DNA of 64,000 bases from Paramecium sonneborni (taxonomy: Eukaryota; Ciliophora; Oligohymenophorea; Peniculida; Parameciidae), in contig CAJJDN010000050.1 of the NCBI GenBank assembly GCA_905182985.1, forward strand, positions 62,001 to 126,000, written 5' to 3'. Below the pieces are notes generated by a model. That model ran no database searches, was not told where the DNA came from, and saw nothing but the letters and a program-made list of their open reading frames with translations. Positions 37,274 through 48,500 of this stretch are shown piece by piece. How positions within the stretch are numbered: position 1 is the stretch's first letter; the number at the start of each line of letters is the position of its first letter. Made by a program: the position numbers and the translations under genes.

Positions 37274-37783
37274 ATGGATTAATAATAAAATTTTTAAGAC
37301 TTAAAAATGGAAGAGTAAATGAAAGATCAAATGGTGTTGAATAAAAATAAACAATAAAATGAAGAAAATAAGTTTAGTTATATTTCAAAATCGAAAAAAA
37401 AAAATAAAAAAATAATTGAGAAATTAGAAAACATTAAAAAGAATGAATTAAAAAAAAAAAACATTGCTTAATTTAATGAATAAATAATTGAGGGAGATGA
37501 TTATAGCGAAGTTATTAAAAATTAAGAAAAATTGAAAATTTTAAAAGAAATAATGAGTTCTGTTCCTGCATATTTATTAATGAGTTAAGCTCAAAAAAGA
37601 AAATACTTTAAAAATGTTAACAACTAATTTTATGAGAGTTTATAAAAAGAACAAGGATCACAGTGTTCTCATAAAAAAAATGTGCATTTTAATCTAGAGA
37701 GGAATAGAATCAAAAGTATATTAAATAATTATTTTTAGCTTTTAATAAGAGTGATAATGTGTTCGAAATTTCATAGTAAATGA
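37274..37783 (+). CDS. Small basic Lys-rich protein, possibly nucleolar
   Basis: ATG 37274 (MDQQQNFQDLKMEEQMKDQM) to TGA 37781-37783, 169 codons, no intron. It is highly charged, with runs of Lys (KSKKKNKKIIEKLENIKKN) and a nuclear-localisation character. The tail KKNVHFNLERNRIKSI loosely resembles the C-terminal phrase of RRP1-type nucleolar proteins; this is weak and only suggestive. The last ~20 codons may not be real: the stop overlaps by 13 bp the end of the convergent CK1-like gene. An unspliced intron in the tail is possible. Confidence 0.6.
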
Positions 37784-39507
37784 TTTGATATTTATAATTA
37801 ATACAAATTAAGTAGAGAATTCGATAAAAAAATAACTTTCATTTTAGGTTATTGTTTAATCCAAGTTTAAAGCGACTACATAAGATAAAAAATTTACATA
37901 CGCTCTAACAAAGAGAAGTTTAAGCTAGGTATATTTTGACTCTATACCTTCATCTCCTTCATTCATTTTCTGAAGTTCTATAGTTGTATCATCATCTTTC
38001 CTCTATTAATTAAAGGATTGACTGAGTTGTGATTTTTTTTATTATTCACTTAATAAATTTTCTAAATTAGAATCAGGAGAAATGGAGATGAGATGATCAA
38101 ATTAATGAATATTTGGTTTTTAAGAAGCATTAGATTTACTATTTTAAAACTTTGAGTTTGAATTAAAAGAAATCCTACTTAATCTACTCAAGATACTGGG
38201 TTATATGCCAATCATGATACTATTATTGAAATCATTATCAGAGATAGTTTCATTATTACTGCTTATAGACTATAGTCTGTGTTTTTTATGATTGACTTCT
38301 GGATTGAGAGTAGATCTTTTTTTATCAGGCATTTTAAGTAATGAATTCATTTCATATTCTATAGATTAGTTTAATTATGAACTTTAAATATTATTACATG
38401 AGGACAAATCTTCTTTTGATTTTTTGAATCTAAGAATAAAAATCAATTATTACAACGACGGTTTGCTATTAAGCAAATTGCTACTGGATGAATATCCATC
38501 TCTATCAGTTTTTTAAGAGATTATCCAATCAAAAATGAGTTCTTTAGATAAATAATTATGTTCATTTGAAATCTTTCTGAAAAATGATAAACAATATTTA
38601 TAATTTGGTTCTGATTTAAATGGTAATCCTTTAACATAATCAAAATATCTAGCAAACTCTATAGGCAATCCTTAACATAATTCATTTATGTCTATTTTAA
38701 TTTTAAAATGACCAACTTAATTGATTTTATCATCTTCAGAAGTAAACTAAAGATTTTACCATGGAAGTTAACCTATAAAATTAAAATTTGCTTGAATACC
38801 TTTAAGCAAATAGATCAACATGTAACCTAAGGATTCCATATCATCTCTTCTACTCAAAGATAAGCCTTTATGAGCATTAACACTTGCATATCTAGTGGTT
38901 CCGATAAAAGGTTACTTCTCTCTTAGAGAACTATATAGTGTAATAATATATTTAATTACATATGAGATTCATTTTCATCTTTATAAAATTTACTTATCCC
39001 AAAGTCTACAATGAAAAGTTAATTTTCTTCATCTTCTTTGCCAACCAAGATATTCTCTGGCTTTATATCTCTATGAATCACATTACTTTAAAATAAATAG
39101 TTAATATTATTACTGTTTATGTAAACTTTCTAAAATGATTATCATTTATTCTGCAATATTAAGAACACATTTTAATGAAAATTTTCGAAAAGTTTTTATA
39201 TAATGAGTTAAATCTCTACCTAAATATTAAATAACTAAATATGTTAAATCCCCTTCTCTTCCAAACCAATATAATTTAGGAATATGTTTTAAATGTTAAA
39301 GTCTTCTTAAAATTTCTGCCTAGTAAAATTATCATATTTTTTTACTTCTCTTAAAAGACTAGATTCCTCTTTGCTTTCTTTATCAACTTTTATTGCTACA
39401 AAATTTCGTGTATTTATATCTTGTCCTAAATAAACAACTCCAAAAGAACCAGAAGATATTCTTCTTTTTGTTATATACGTATTGTTGATGAGCTTTTAAT
39501 TATTCAT
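37771..39507 (-). CDS. CK1-like Ser/Thr protein kinase
   Basis: ATG 39507 ([20 protein letters not shown]) leads straight into the kinase domain: [13 protein letters not shown] (glycine loop), [10 protein letters not shown] (Lys), [33 protein letters not shown] (catalytic loop), [10 protein letters not shown] (DFG), and [20 protein letters not shown] with [19 protein letters not shown]. These last two are diagnostic of the casein kinase 1 group. All catalytic residues are intact. About 200 Ser/Asn-rich residues follow. Introns: 39320-39345 (26 nt), 39086-39113 (28), 38931-38959 (29), 38773-38799 (27) and 37876-37897 (22). The C-terminal end depends on the last intron. The start codon is only 3 bp from that of the divergent plus-strand gene. 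Confidence 0.93.
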
Positions 39508-39510
39508 TAA

Positions 39511-40260
39511 ATGAAATAATAATTAGTAATTTAAGGAGTGGCTACAGGTTCCTCAACAAAAGTAACTCTTAAACCAAAACCAGTACAATAAAAGCCAAAA
39601 TATTAAGCTCCTCCTCCAAAATAACCTATCAAGAAATAAACAAAAACTACTGTCCCATAAAAATAACAATAAAATTAATAATAATAGCAATCAAAACCTC
39701 CTGAAACTAAAGTTGTTTAATTAACAGAGTCTATATTATCTGATAAATCAGAACCAGATTAATATTAATTTAAATTGTAATAGGAACCTATTAAATAAAA
39801 TGAGTTTGCATAAATTCATGTTCCTGTTTATGGAGAAGTTACTGTGAAATATTCACATTATAATGAAAAATTTCCAATCAAAGACGGATAGTTATTAGCT
39901 AAAAATATTGATGAGAAATATTGTCTTTCGTTTGTTTTTCAGGGACAATACAAATTGATTTTAAAATCAGAAGATAAGAAAAAAATATTTGAATTTAGTC
40001 GTGGAGGTTGGGATGGATGTGAAAATGGCAAAATCTATTTTGTAGAGGTTGAAGAAGATCCTATTTAAGAAGAATGGGATAGAAAAAATTCTAAACCTTA
40101 TTAAGCTCCTAAAGAAGATACTTGCCCTTTAAAAAACAAAAAAGTGGAGCTCATTACTTCTGAACTTAAAGGAATGACTATTGATGAAATTAAAGACAAG
40201 GGATCAAAATACAAAGAACTTGTTGAAGCCAGAGATTTGGAAGATATTTTATTCAAATGA
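39511..40260 (+). CDS. Hypothetical protein with Gln/Pro/Lys-rich N-terminus
   Basis: ATG 39511 (MKQQLVIQGVATGSSTK) to TGA 40258-40260, 249 codons, no intron. The first ~100 residues are low complexity (PKYQAPPPKQPIKK, poly-Gln). The rest looks like a folded beta-rich domain: IHVPVYGEVTVKYSHYNEKF, KYCLSFVFQGQYKLILKS, FEFSRGGWDGCENGKIYFVE and ELKGMTIDEIKDKGSKYKEL. No signal peptide or membrane segment. I do not recognise the domain. It shares a 3-bp start-to-start interval with the divergent CK1-like kinase, so both 5' ends must overlap the neighbour's coding or leader region. Confidence 0.8.
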
Positions 40261-40928
40261 ATATTAATAAAAATCCAAGTTTGGAACTCTATTATTTTGT
40301 TTCTTTTCAACTCTTTTGTTTTAGATTTAAATCATAATTACAAGCTATTATAATATTTTTTAATTATTTGTTTTAATATACAAGCTATCATTATTTTCAC
40401 TATCTACTTATGCCATATATTTAGTAATTTTTTTAAAATCTAAATTCAAATAAATTTCATTTATGATTAATAAAACAAATTTTTGCATATCCTATAATAA
40501 ATAAGACAAATCAATTTATTTTTATCACTCAGTTTATAGAAGTAAGCATCTAATTTGAATTATAATGAATCAAAAATGAGAATTTGATATATTAGTTTTC
40601 TTTTTTTTTTAGCAAATTCATAGGAAATTTGAATTATAAAATATAATAAACTTACCAATATATAAGTTTTTTAATTATTTATTTTATAAGATCTAATTAA
40701 TTTTTTATAATTGTTGATAAATTTAAATTTAGGTTATTAATATTATAATCAATAAGAAATAAATTTTAAGAACAATAAAAGATATTTGTTAATCATCTTA
40801 GGTAATCTTAAAAAGTTTTTTTACGAAAGAGTTATTTGGAAACAATATAGTTTGCGTATTCATATAACAACTTTAAATAATTGTTATATGATGTATTAAA
40901 ATAAATTTAATATTTAACTGCTAATTAA
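40261..40928. other. Intergenic AT-rich stretch
   Basis: No coding frame was seen. The part from 40564 is repeated at 41739-42103 through the assembly duplication. It should hold the kinesin promoter, but no motif was recognised. Confidence 0.6.
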
Positions 40929-41737
40929 ATGTCTAATAATACACCCTTTTAAGTATATCTTAGAGTGAAGCCCTTTTTAGATAATAGGTAATAATATTTA
41001 TTATAGTTAGTCAGGACACTTTAATATAAGAGTTAGATGAAAAGAGAATAGTAATAAACAAATAAGGTAGAAATAATAAAGAGTTTCATTTTGATCGAAT
41101 ATTCAATAATGAAAATAATGCTTAAATCTTTTCTGAGATTCTCTAGGTATATTTTAGTTTATTAAAGGGGCTAGAATAATATAAATTATTTTCTTGAGGG
41201 TTACAATACAACGATTCTGGCTTATGGTATAACAGGATCTGGAAAGACTCATACAATTTTTGGTAATGAGAAAGATGAGGGACTTGCATTTCAATGTTTA
41301 AATTATTTAGTTGAAAAAACAAAGTAATTAAGTCATTAGATTTTAGTGCATACGAAAATACATTATTAGAAGTTAGTTTTATTGAGATATACAATGAAAC
41401 AATAAGGGATCTCTTAAATACTAATTAAAAATCATTAGTAATAATGTAGGATAGTTAAAAAGGATAATATATATCTGGAGTATAGCAAATGGTTTGTAAG
41501 AATTGTGAAGAGGTAAAAGATGTTTTAAATCTTGGAAATTAAAATAGAAGTCTGGCTTAGACAATTTATAATGTTTCATCTTCAAGATCTCATGCTGTCA
41601 TTCAGGTAAACTTATCCTATAAAATTGAAAAGTAATATTATAACAATAATCTCTAGTCAAATTTTAACTCCAAAATTGTTCATTGTAGATTTAGCAGGCT
41701 CTGAAAAAGTCTACTTAGAATAGAAATCAAAAAATTA
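40564..41737. repeat. Assembly duplicate of kinesin 5' region, copy 1 (1174 bp)
   Basis: Appears identical to 41739-42912 (offset 1175), separated by a single N at 41738. It contains the kinesin start (40929) and motor up to the LAGSE motif, then stops at the N. The second copy carries on into the rest of the gene. Confidence 0.87.
40929..41737 (+). pseudogene. Truncated kinesin copy (assembly artefact)
   Basis: The 5' part of the kinesin gene (start to just past the switch II region), cut at the single N. It looks identical to 42104-42912, introns included, so it is not a separate truncated paralogue. Confidence 0.85.
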
Positions 41738-41738
41738 N

Positions 41739-42912
41739 AATGAATCAAAAATGAGAATTTGATATATTAGTTTTCTTTTTTTTTTAGCAAATTCATAGGA
41801 AATTTGAATTATAAAATATAATAAACTTACCAATATATAAGTTTTTTAATTATTTATTTTATAAGATCTAATTAATTTTTTATAATTGTTGATAAATTTA
41901 AATTTAGGTTATTAATATTATAATCAATAAGAAATAAATTTTAAGAACAATAAAAGATATTTGTTAATCATCTTAGGTAATCTTAAAAAGTTTTTTTACG
42001 AAAGAGTTATTTGGAAACAATATAGTTTGCGTATTCATATAACAACTTTAAATAATTGTTATATGATGTATTAAAATAAATTTAATATTTAACTGCTAAT
42101 TAAATGTCTAATAATACACCCTTTTAAGTATATCTTAGAGTGAAGCCCTTTTTAGATAATAGGTAATAATATTTATTATAGTTAGTCAGGACACTTTAAT
42201 ATAAGAGTTAGATGAAAAGAGAATAGTAATAAACAAATAAGGTAGAAATAATAAAGAGTTTCATTTTGATCGAATATTCAATAATGAAAATAATGCTTAA
42301 ATCTTTTCTGAGATTCTCTAGGTATATTTTAGTTTATTAAAGGGGCTAGAATAATATAAATTATTTTCTTGAGGGTTACAATACAACGATTCTGGCTTAT
42401 GGTATAACAGGATCTGGAAAGACTCATACAATTTTTGGTAATGAGAAAGATGAGGGACTTGCATTTCAATGTTTAAATTATTTAGTTGAAAAAACAAAGT
42501 AATTAAGTCATTAGATTTTAGTGCATACGAAAATACATTATTAGAAGTTAGTTTTATTGAGATATACAATGAAACAATAAGGGATCTCTTAAATACTAAT
42601 TAAAAATCATTAGTAATAATGTAGGATAGTTAAAAAGGATAATATATATCTGGAGTATAGCAAATGGTTTGTAAGAATTGTGAAGAGGTAAAAGATGTTT
42701 TAAATCTTGGAAATTAAAATAGAAGTCTGGCTTAGACAATTTATAATGTTTCATCTTCAAGATCTCATGCTGTCATTCAGGTAAACTTATCCTATAAAAT
42801 TGAAAAGTAATATTATAACAATAATCTCTAGTCAAATTTTAACTCCAAAATTGTTCATTGTAGATTTAGCAGGCTCTGAAAAAGTCTACTTAGAATAGAA
42901 ATCAAAAAATTA
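41739..42912. repeat. Assembly duplicate of kinesin 5' region, copy 2 (1174 bp)
   Basis: Second copy of 40564-41737. It continues seamlessly into the kinesin 3' part, so this is the copy to keep. Positions 41739-42103 are noncoding. Confidence 0.87.
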
Positions 42913-44131
42913 ATAAGAAGGATCCAATATAAATAAATCATTATTGGCATTGAGTCATTGTTTAACAATGTTGTCAGATAAAACAAAGAAAAATTAACAT
43001 ATTCCATATAGAAATTCAAAATTAACTAGACTTTTATAAGATTCTTTAGGAGGGAACACAAAAACAATCATGATAGCTTGTATACAATAGAATAAACAAT
43101 CATATGATGAGATTTTGAATACTTTAACTTATTCTTAAAGAGCGACCCAAATCAAAAAATAAGTTCAAAAGGAAGTTTAATCTATCTAATAAACTACAAA
43201 ATCAGAAGATCTATCTCCAACTTATGGATCTTAATAATTAGATGATAATTTTTCTAAATCAATCTACCTAACTAAAATTTATAATGATATATATTCAAAT
43301 GTTGAAGAGTATTATGAAATTAATAGTTCAATAATGGAAATTCAATCTTAAATTCAAACAAATTCTTAAAAAATTGAGGAAAATTAGGAAACTAAACAAG
43401 AAGATGAAAATTATATGAAATTGTTAGCAGCATAAAAAGAAAATCAAATTATTGAAAAATAATTGTAAAATGCTCTCAAAACAAATCTATAATAAAAATA
43501 AATATTAAAATCTTTATTACTATAGATTACAGAAGAGTAATAATAAACTATAAATTATTGGAAATAAAGATTTGCAGATCTTTCAAAATAAATTTTAGAT
43601 CTAAAATCAGATCAAGTTAAATCATAATAAGAATTAGTTTCAAAAGATTTATTGATCTCTTAATAAAAAACAATAATTGAATCCAATAAATTGTCAAAAA
43701 ATTAATCTTAATACACTACAAGTGGAGATTCTGATTAATCTTATCCTATTTCATTTTCATCATCTACTAATAATTCGTAAATTAAAAAAAAGGGATCTAT
43801 AATATAATAGCCACCTGAGGATAGACCGAGATTTGCTAATATATCTCACATAAAATAGAGATTATCTCCAAGAGAAAGATCTCCTGCAAGCAGCATTTTT
43901 GGAACATCACCTGTTAGATCCCCTTTGAAGAATCATTCAATATATAGAAATTTAAGTATGAATAAAAATAATTTAGATTCAATTTCAAAAGATGATTCAA
44001 GAGAATTATCTAAAGATTTATCAAATCTGAGTATTCACAAAAAGTCACGGCTAGTAGATCCTTAGGTCACAACAATAAATTTATATGGAACTACTTACAT
44101 AAATGTAATAGACTAAAAAGAAAATAACTGA
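42104..44131 (+). CDS. Kinesin-like motor protein
   Basis: Microtubule motor with N-terminal motor domain, about 630 residues. Motifs: [43 protein letters not shown] (P-loop), [25 protein letters not shown] (switch I), [10 protein letters not shown] (switch II), [36 protein letters not shown] and [20 protein letters not shown] neck and coiled-coil segment follows ([20 protein letters not shown]), then a Ser/Pro/Arg-rich tail with many SPR/SPxR phrases ([14 protein letters not shown]). Introns, each restoring frame: 42163-42185 (23 nt), a 28-nt intron near 42321-42348, a 23-nt intron near 42498-42520 and a 25-nt intron near 42808-42832. The motor appears complete. The start of an internal-type neck is not seen. 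The kinesin family was not assigned with confidence; kinesin-8/-6-like is a guess. Confidence 0.92.
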
Positions 44132-44798
44132 AAATTTATTTATCTCATTTATGAATGTTTAAATTTAATTTTAAGAATTTAATCTCCAAATTTCAACACA
44201 TTTCAAGCTTAATGTAACTAAGAAAAATCTAACCTAAATTTTAAATCAAAATTATTAAAGTATTTATAATTCATATTATATTGTTCATGCATGTAAGAGT
44301 CATAAAATTTTAATCTATGATATTCTAATTGCTTAAGATATTGCAGATAGGATTTCAGCAGCTTAAATTTTGCTTTTATCTATTCTTAATCAATTTAATT
44401 AAGTTTAATCCAAATTGAATGTAGAGTAATCCGAAATAAATTTAATATTTAATTTTTATAATATTTTATATTTTGTAATCAAGAAAATTTAGAATTAATA
44501 TTTTTATTTATTATTGTTAGATATTTTAAAAATTTTTTATAAAGATTATTAATGAATGGCAATCTTAATATTTTATGAAGCCTAGATCTAACTTCCTATT
44601 AGATAGAAATAAATTAAAGAATTGGTCTGAATTATTTAGAGTAAAAGTTTGATTGCTTGTATAATTTTGATTAATTATTCCTCTTAAAAGAATGTTATAA
44701 TATTTCTGTAATGAATTTAATAAATTTGTATATAATATATTCTCTTGTGATAATATATTTTTATACAAATAATCAATAATACAAAAATAAATCTATAT
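44132..44798. other. Intergenic AT-rich stretch
   Basis: This lies between the convergent kinesin and LITAF-domain gene stops. A 67-codon minus frame at 44565-44768 is open but has no protein character and is ascribed to chance in AT-rich DNA with one stop codon. Confidence 0.55.
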
Positions 44799-45332
44799 TC
44801 AAAATAATCTAAATGGAATAGAGTTTGTGTAACGATTACAAACAACACAGATTTCAAATTAATCTTTGCATTTTTTGGATATCAGTGGAACCCAAAATAA
44901 TGGGAGAAAAAAAATAAATAAAATACAAGCGAGGATGTATGTATTCAATCCATTTTTATGTACAATTTAAGTTGGTTTTCTTGTATTGCAAAATTTACAA
45001 TAGATTTTCGATGGTTATTGTATTTTGATAGGTTTTTCATATTCATATTTTTCAACATTATGATGGTTGATAGTAAAATTTGAAACCATTGGAAATTTGA
45101 TTTGAATAGTAAAAGGGAGATTATTATTATCATTAGTGATTAAATAAGTATTTGCATTATTTTCGACATCAGATTGAGTGCTACTTTACTTATTAACGCT
45201 TAATTGTAGAAAATCCTGTTCACTTTTTTTTTGTGGTTTGATAGTTGGAGTATCTGGAATGTATGAGAATGGTTAAGGTAATTTTTGAGGATTGTTTAAA
45301 GCTTCGTTTTGTTTAAAAGTTTAATCAGACAT
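44799..45332 (-). CDS. LITAF-domain membrane-associated zinc protein
   Basis: ATG 45332 (MSDQTFKQNEALNNPQKLPQ) to TGA 44801-44799, 177 residues, intronless. A Pro/Asn-rich N-terminus precedes a LITAF (SIMPLE-like) domain: IYCKFCNTRKPTQIVHKNGL supplies the first CxxC, then a hydrophobic segment (TYILACILFIFFLPLFWVPL), then KKCKDQFEICVVCNRY with the second CxxC. In LITAF proteins the two CxxC pairs bind one zinc while the hydrophobic stretch embeds in the cytosolic face of endosomal or lysosomal membranes. The usual CPxC first knuckle is CKFC here. A second LITAF gene lies at 62887. The likely role is endosomal trafficking or membrane-protein degradation. Confidence 0.85.
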
Positions 45333-45520
45333 GATAATTTAAATTTCTAGATTATAATAATAAAATCTGTGAATAATAATGCTGACAATTAGTAAATAAA
45401 GTAATTAATTAAATATTTTGAGAGTGATCACAATAATTTTAAAGAATAATTAATATATTTAATAATTGAAATAAAATAAAATTTTATTTATATATATTGA
45501 ATTAAATCAGTTTACTTCAA

Positions 45521-48500
45521 TCAGTCAGATAATTAACATAACATAGCTACACCTCTCTTAACCCAATGATGTTATGATTATTCAGTTGGTATATTGACAT
45601 TCATGATAAAATTGGTGGAATGACCAGTGGTTGAGAGGATTCCTCTTCTTTCAGCAGTTTTGTAGACAGGGCAAACATATAAGTTTTTAGTTTCTAATTC
45701 TCCTTATATTGGTTTAAGCCAGATGATAGGTGCTAGAGTTGTAAGTACTTTAGGATTAGATTCTACAATCATTTCTCTACCATAATCCCATTTACATCCT
45801 TCTAAAAATAAACCAAAGATAAGTGTTCCATCTAAAAATATAATTAATAATTTACCATTCACTTATCTAGGTAATTGATTAACTTCAAAATTAGATTGGG
45901 GTTCTTCAAGAAATTGGAAATCAAAATCTAGTTTGTCTATAGCAATAGAATATTTTCTTGCATGATTTTATAGAACAGCAGTTAGAAAAGATTGAGTAAA
46001 AAAGAAACCTGAAATCCAATGAACATAAGGAATCTATTTATCTAACCAATTTTAAAAATATCTAATTCTTCTTAAAAAATCTTATAAATAAGATGCAAGT
46101 GGTTTTAATGAAGGATAACTAAATTTTTTCCATTATTCAGGTACTGCTCCTATTAAAAGTGATTGAGTAATTTTTTCCAATTAATCTGACATAGCTGTTA
46201 ATCCTTTTATAGCATTTAATGTATCAATAAATGATTATTAAATAATTAATATTAGTTTGTTAAATCTAGTTATTTCTTATTAGAAAACAGTATTAAAAGA
46301 ATTTTTATAATCATGAGGATATTTAGCATTTGCAATTTCCATATCAAATTTTCTTGGGAAATTGGCAAGGTACTCTTCACATAATAATTTAAGAATATTA
46401 TCTGCTTTTTTAGATTCATCATTTTATTAACCATCAGTATATGATGATCCAAGAGTTTATTAAAGCTTTCTAAGAATTTCATCAGTATATTATTAATCTT
46501 TCATAATTTCAGCATTAGGATGAAAACCAAATAAATGTGTAGGTTAAGCAAGTGGTAAATTATTTAATTAATTCAAATATTCTTCATAAGATAAACCTTC
46601 TATAATTGGAAAATCTTGAATTTGGAAATCAGCTGATGTTACTTTTTCAGTTAAATATTCATCTAAAAGTGCTCTAACTACTCTTCTATCTCTTTCATCA
46701 GTTACTCTACCTCCATAATTACATTCACCTATTAAATAATGTAATGCATGAAAAGGTATAGATACATCAGCTGCCATTTATTACAATTACCTTATAGATA
46801 TAAATAGATCGGATTAATTAAAATCATAATAAATATTAAAACCAATAGGTCCATAATTTCTACGTTCTTGTAAAATAGCATGAAAGAATGATAATGCATA
46901 AAATAATTTAGAGAGTTTTTTATTAGAATAATCTAATTATTAATAGAGAGGACTAGAATAACTGACTTAAAGATTAGATTTAATACCAGTCGGAGGTTCA
47001 TTTGTCATTTTTACACTACTCTAAACAATAGAAGTAGGTAAATCTTCACTAGGATAACTAGTTAACCATAATCTAAAATGATTATGTATTTTTGATGTCT
47101 AAATATCCTCTATAATCTTTTCTAATTTTGGCATCCAAGAAGGATATAAATGACAATTTTATAAAATAACCCATGTTCCTGCTTATTTTGCTTCCTCAAT
47201 CTCTTTTTCTGCAATCACTCCCTAACCTTAACCTAAAGAAACAGATCTTAATTAAATATCTTTCTATTTTGCAAAATTTAGTAATGCATTCATTGGATCA
47301 GTACCTGGCAAAACAAATAATAATGGAGATTTTGAATTGCTACCTTAAAATGATTAATTCAATGAAAATGGAGGTGGTTATGTATATTTATCTCCTAATT
47401 CAGAAGACACAAAGTCTTATATCACTTTAGGTAATTTACCAGGTCTTAATGCTTTTATTATACACATTCTTTATATTGGTGTTATTATTACAAAAGGTTC
47501 TGGTAATCTAATTTAATGACCATCTGGAGAGTTAAGTAATTCCATCCAAATTTCAGGGAAATTATGCATACTATCTACAATTTAGGATAATTTCTTATTC
47601 ACTTTTATTAATACTTATACTCTTGCCCATGCTTAATTTGGTAACCATTCTTTGTAAGGGTTTTCTGGTACTTCACTTGGAATATTTACTTATCGAATGA
47701 TAAAAGAAAATTCATCAAAATCAATTTATTTCTTTTATTCAAGTATTTTAATTAAAATTATAAAACTATACAGTAATTTATCTTTTTCAAACAATCCTCG
47801 ACAAACTTAATTATAAATTAAATGTAATGTCATATTATTAATATTATTTATTCTTTATTGAATACGTTAACTTGGTTCACTTTTAACAAATGCTTCCTGA
47901 TATAAATTTAGTAGCCAAGTTAATGAATATTAATACATAGAATCCAATTAGGCTAAAGATATTACTGCAAAAAAGAGTAAAGCTCCATGAATTGCAATAG
48001 GTTTATATTGTATTCTAGCTTCATCAATCTTTCTCTCTGTATATTCAGAAGTCTCTTATTTCTCTTCAATATCCTTTGATTTTTCTTTTGATGTTTATAA
48101 TATTTAAATAGCTTCTTCATCATTCAAAATATTTTCAGCCTTATTTAATACCCGAAGAATCTAATCTTCTATTTTTTATAATTCTTATTTATTTTTATGC
48201 TACTATAAAATTTATCGATTTTTCTCTTCTTCTAAATTAGGTTATTCTTTGCTTACACAAATTTCAAGTAATTAATCTTCTAATCCACTTTATGTAATTG
48301 TGAAATTGATAATTGTAACTTTAGTACTAATTTCAGGAGTATAATGAGGATTGCTCAATTTAGTTGTCATAAATAAATTGAATAATTTATTATAGGGTAT
48401 AATATTGTCACCAATACGTACTGACATAACTCCAGCATTTTTAAAAATTTACTTGAGTAAAACAGAATCAATAGTTGAATCAACATCTTCATATACATTT

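Noticed and set aside
41143..42569. Two minus-strand ORFs of 83 codons with identical sequence
   Set aside because: They are the antisense of the kinesin motor in the two duplicate copies.
44565..44768. 67-codon minus-strand ORF as a gene
   Set aside because: Low-complexity AT-driven sequence with no homology feel, lying downstream of the LITAF gene stop.
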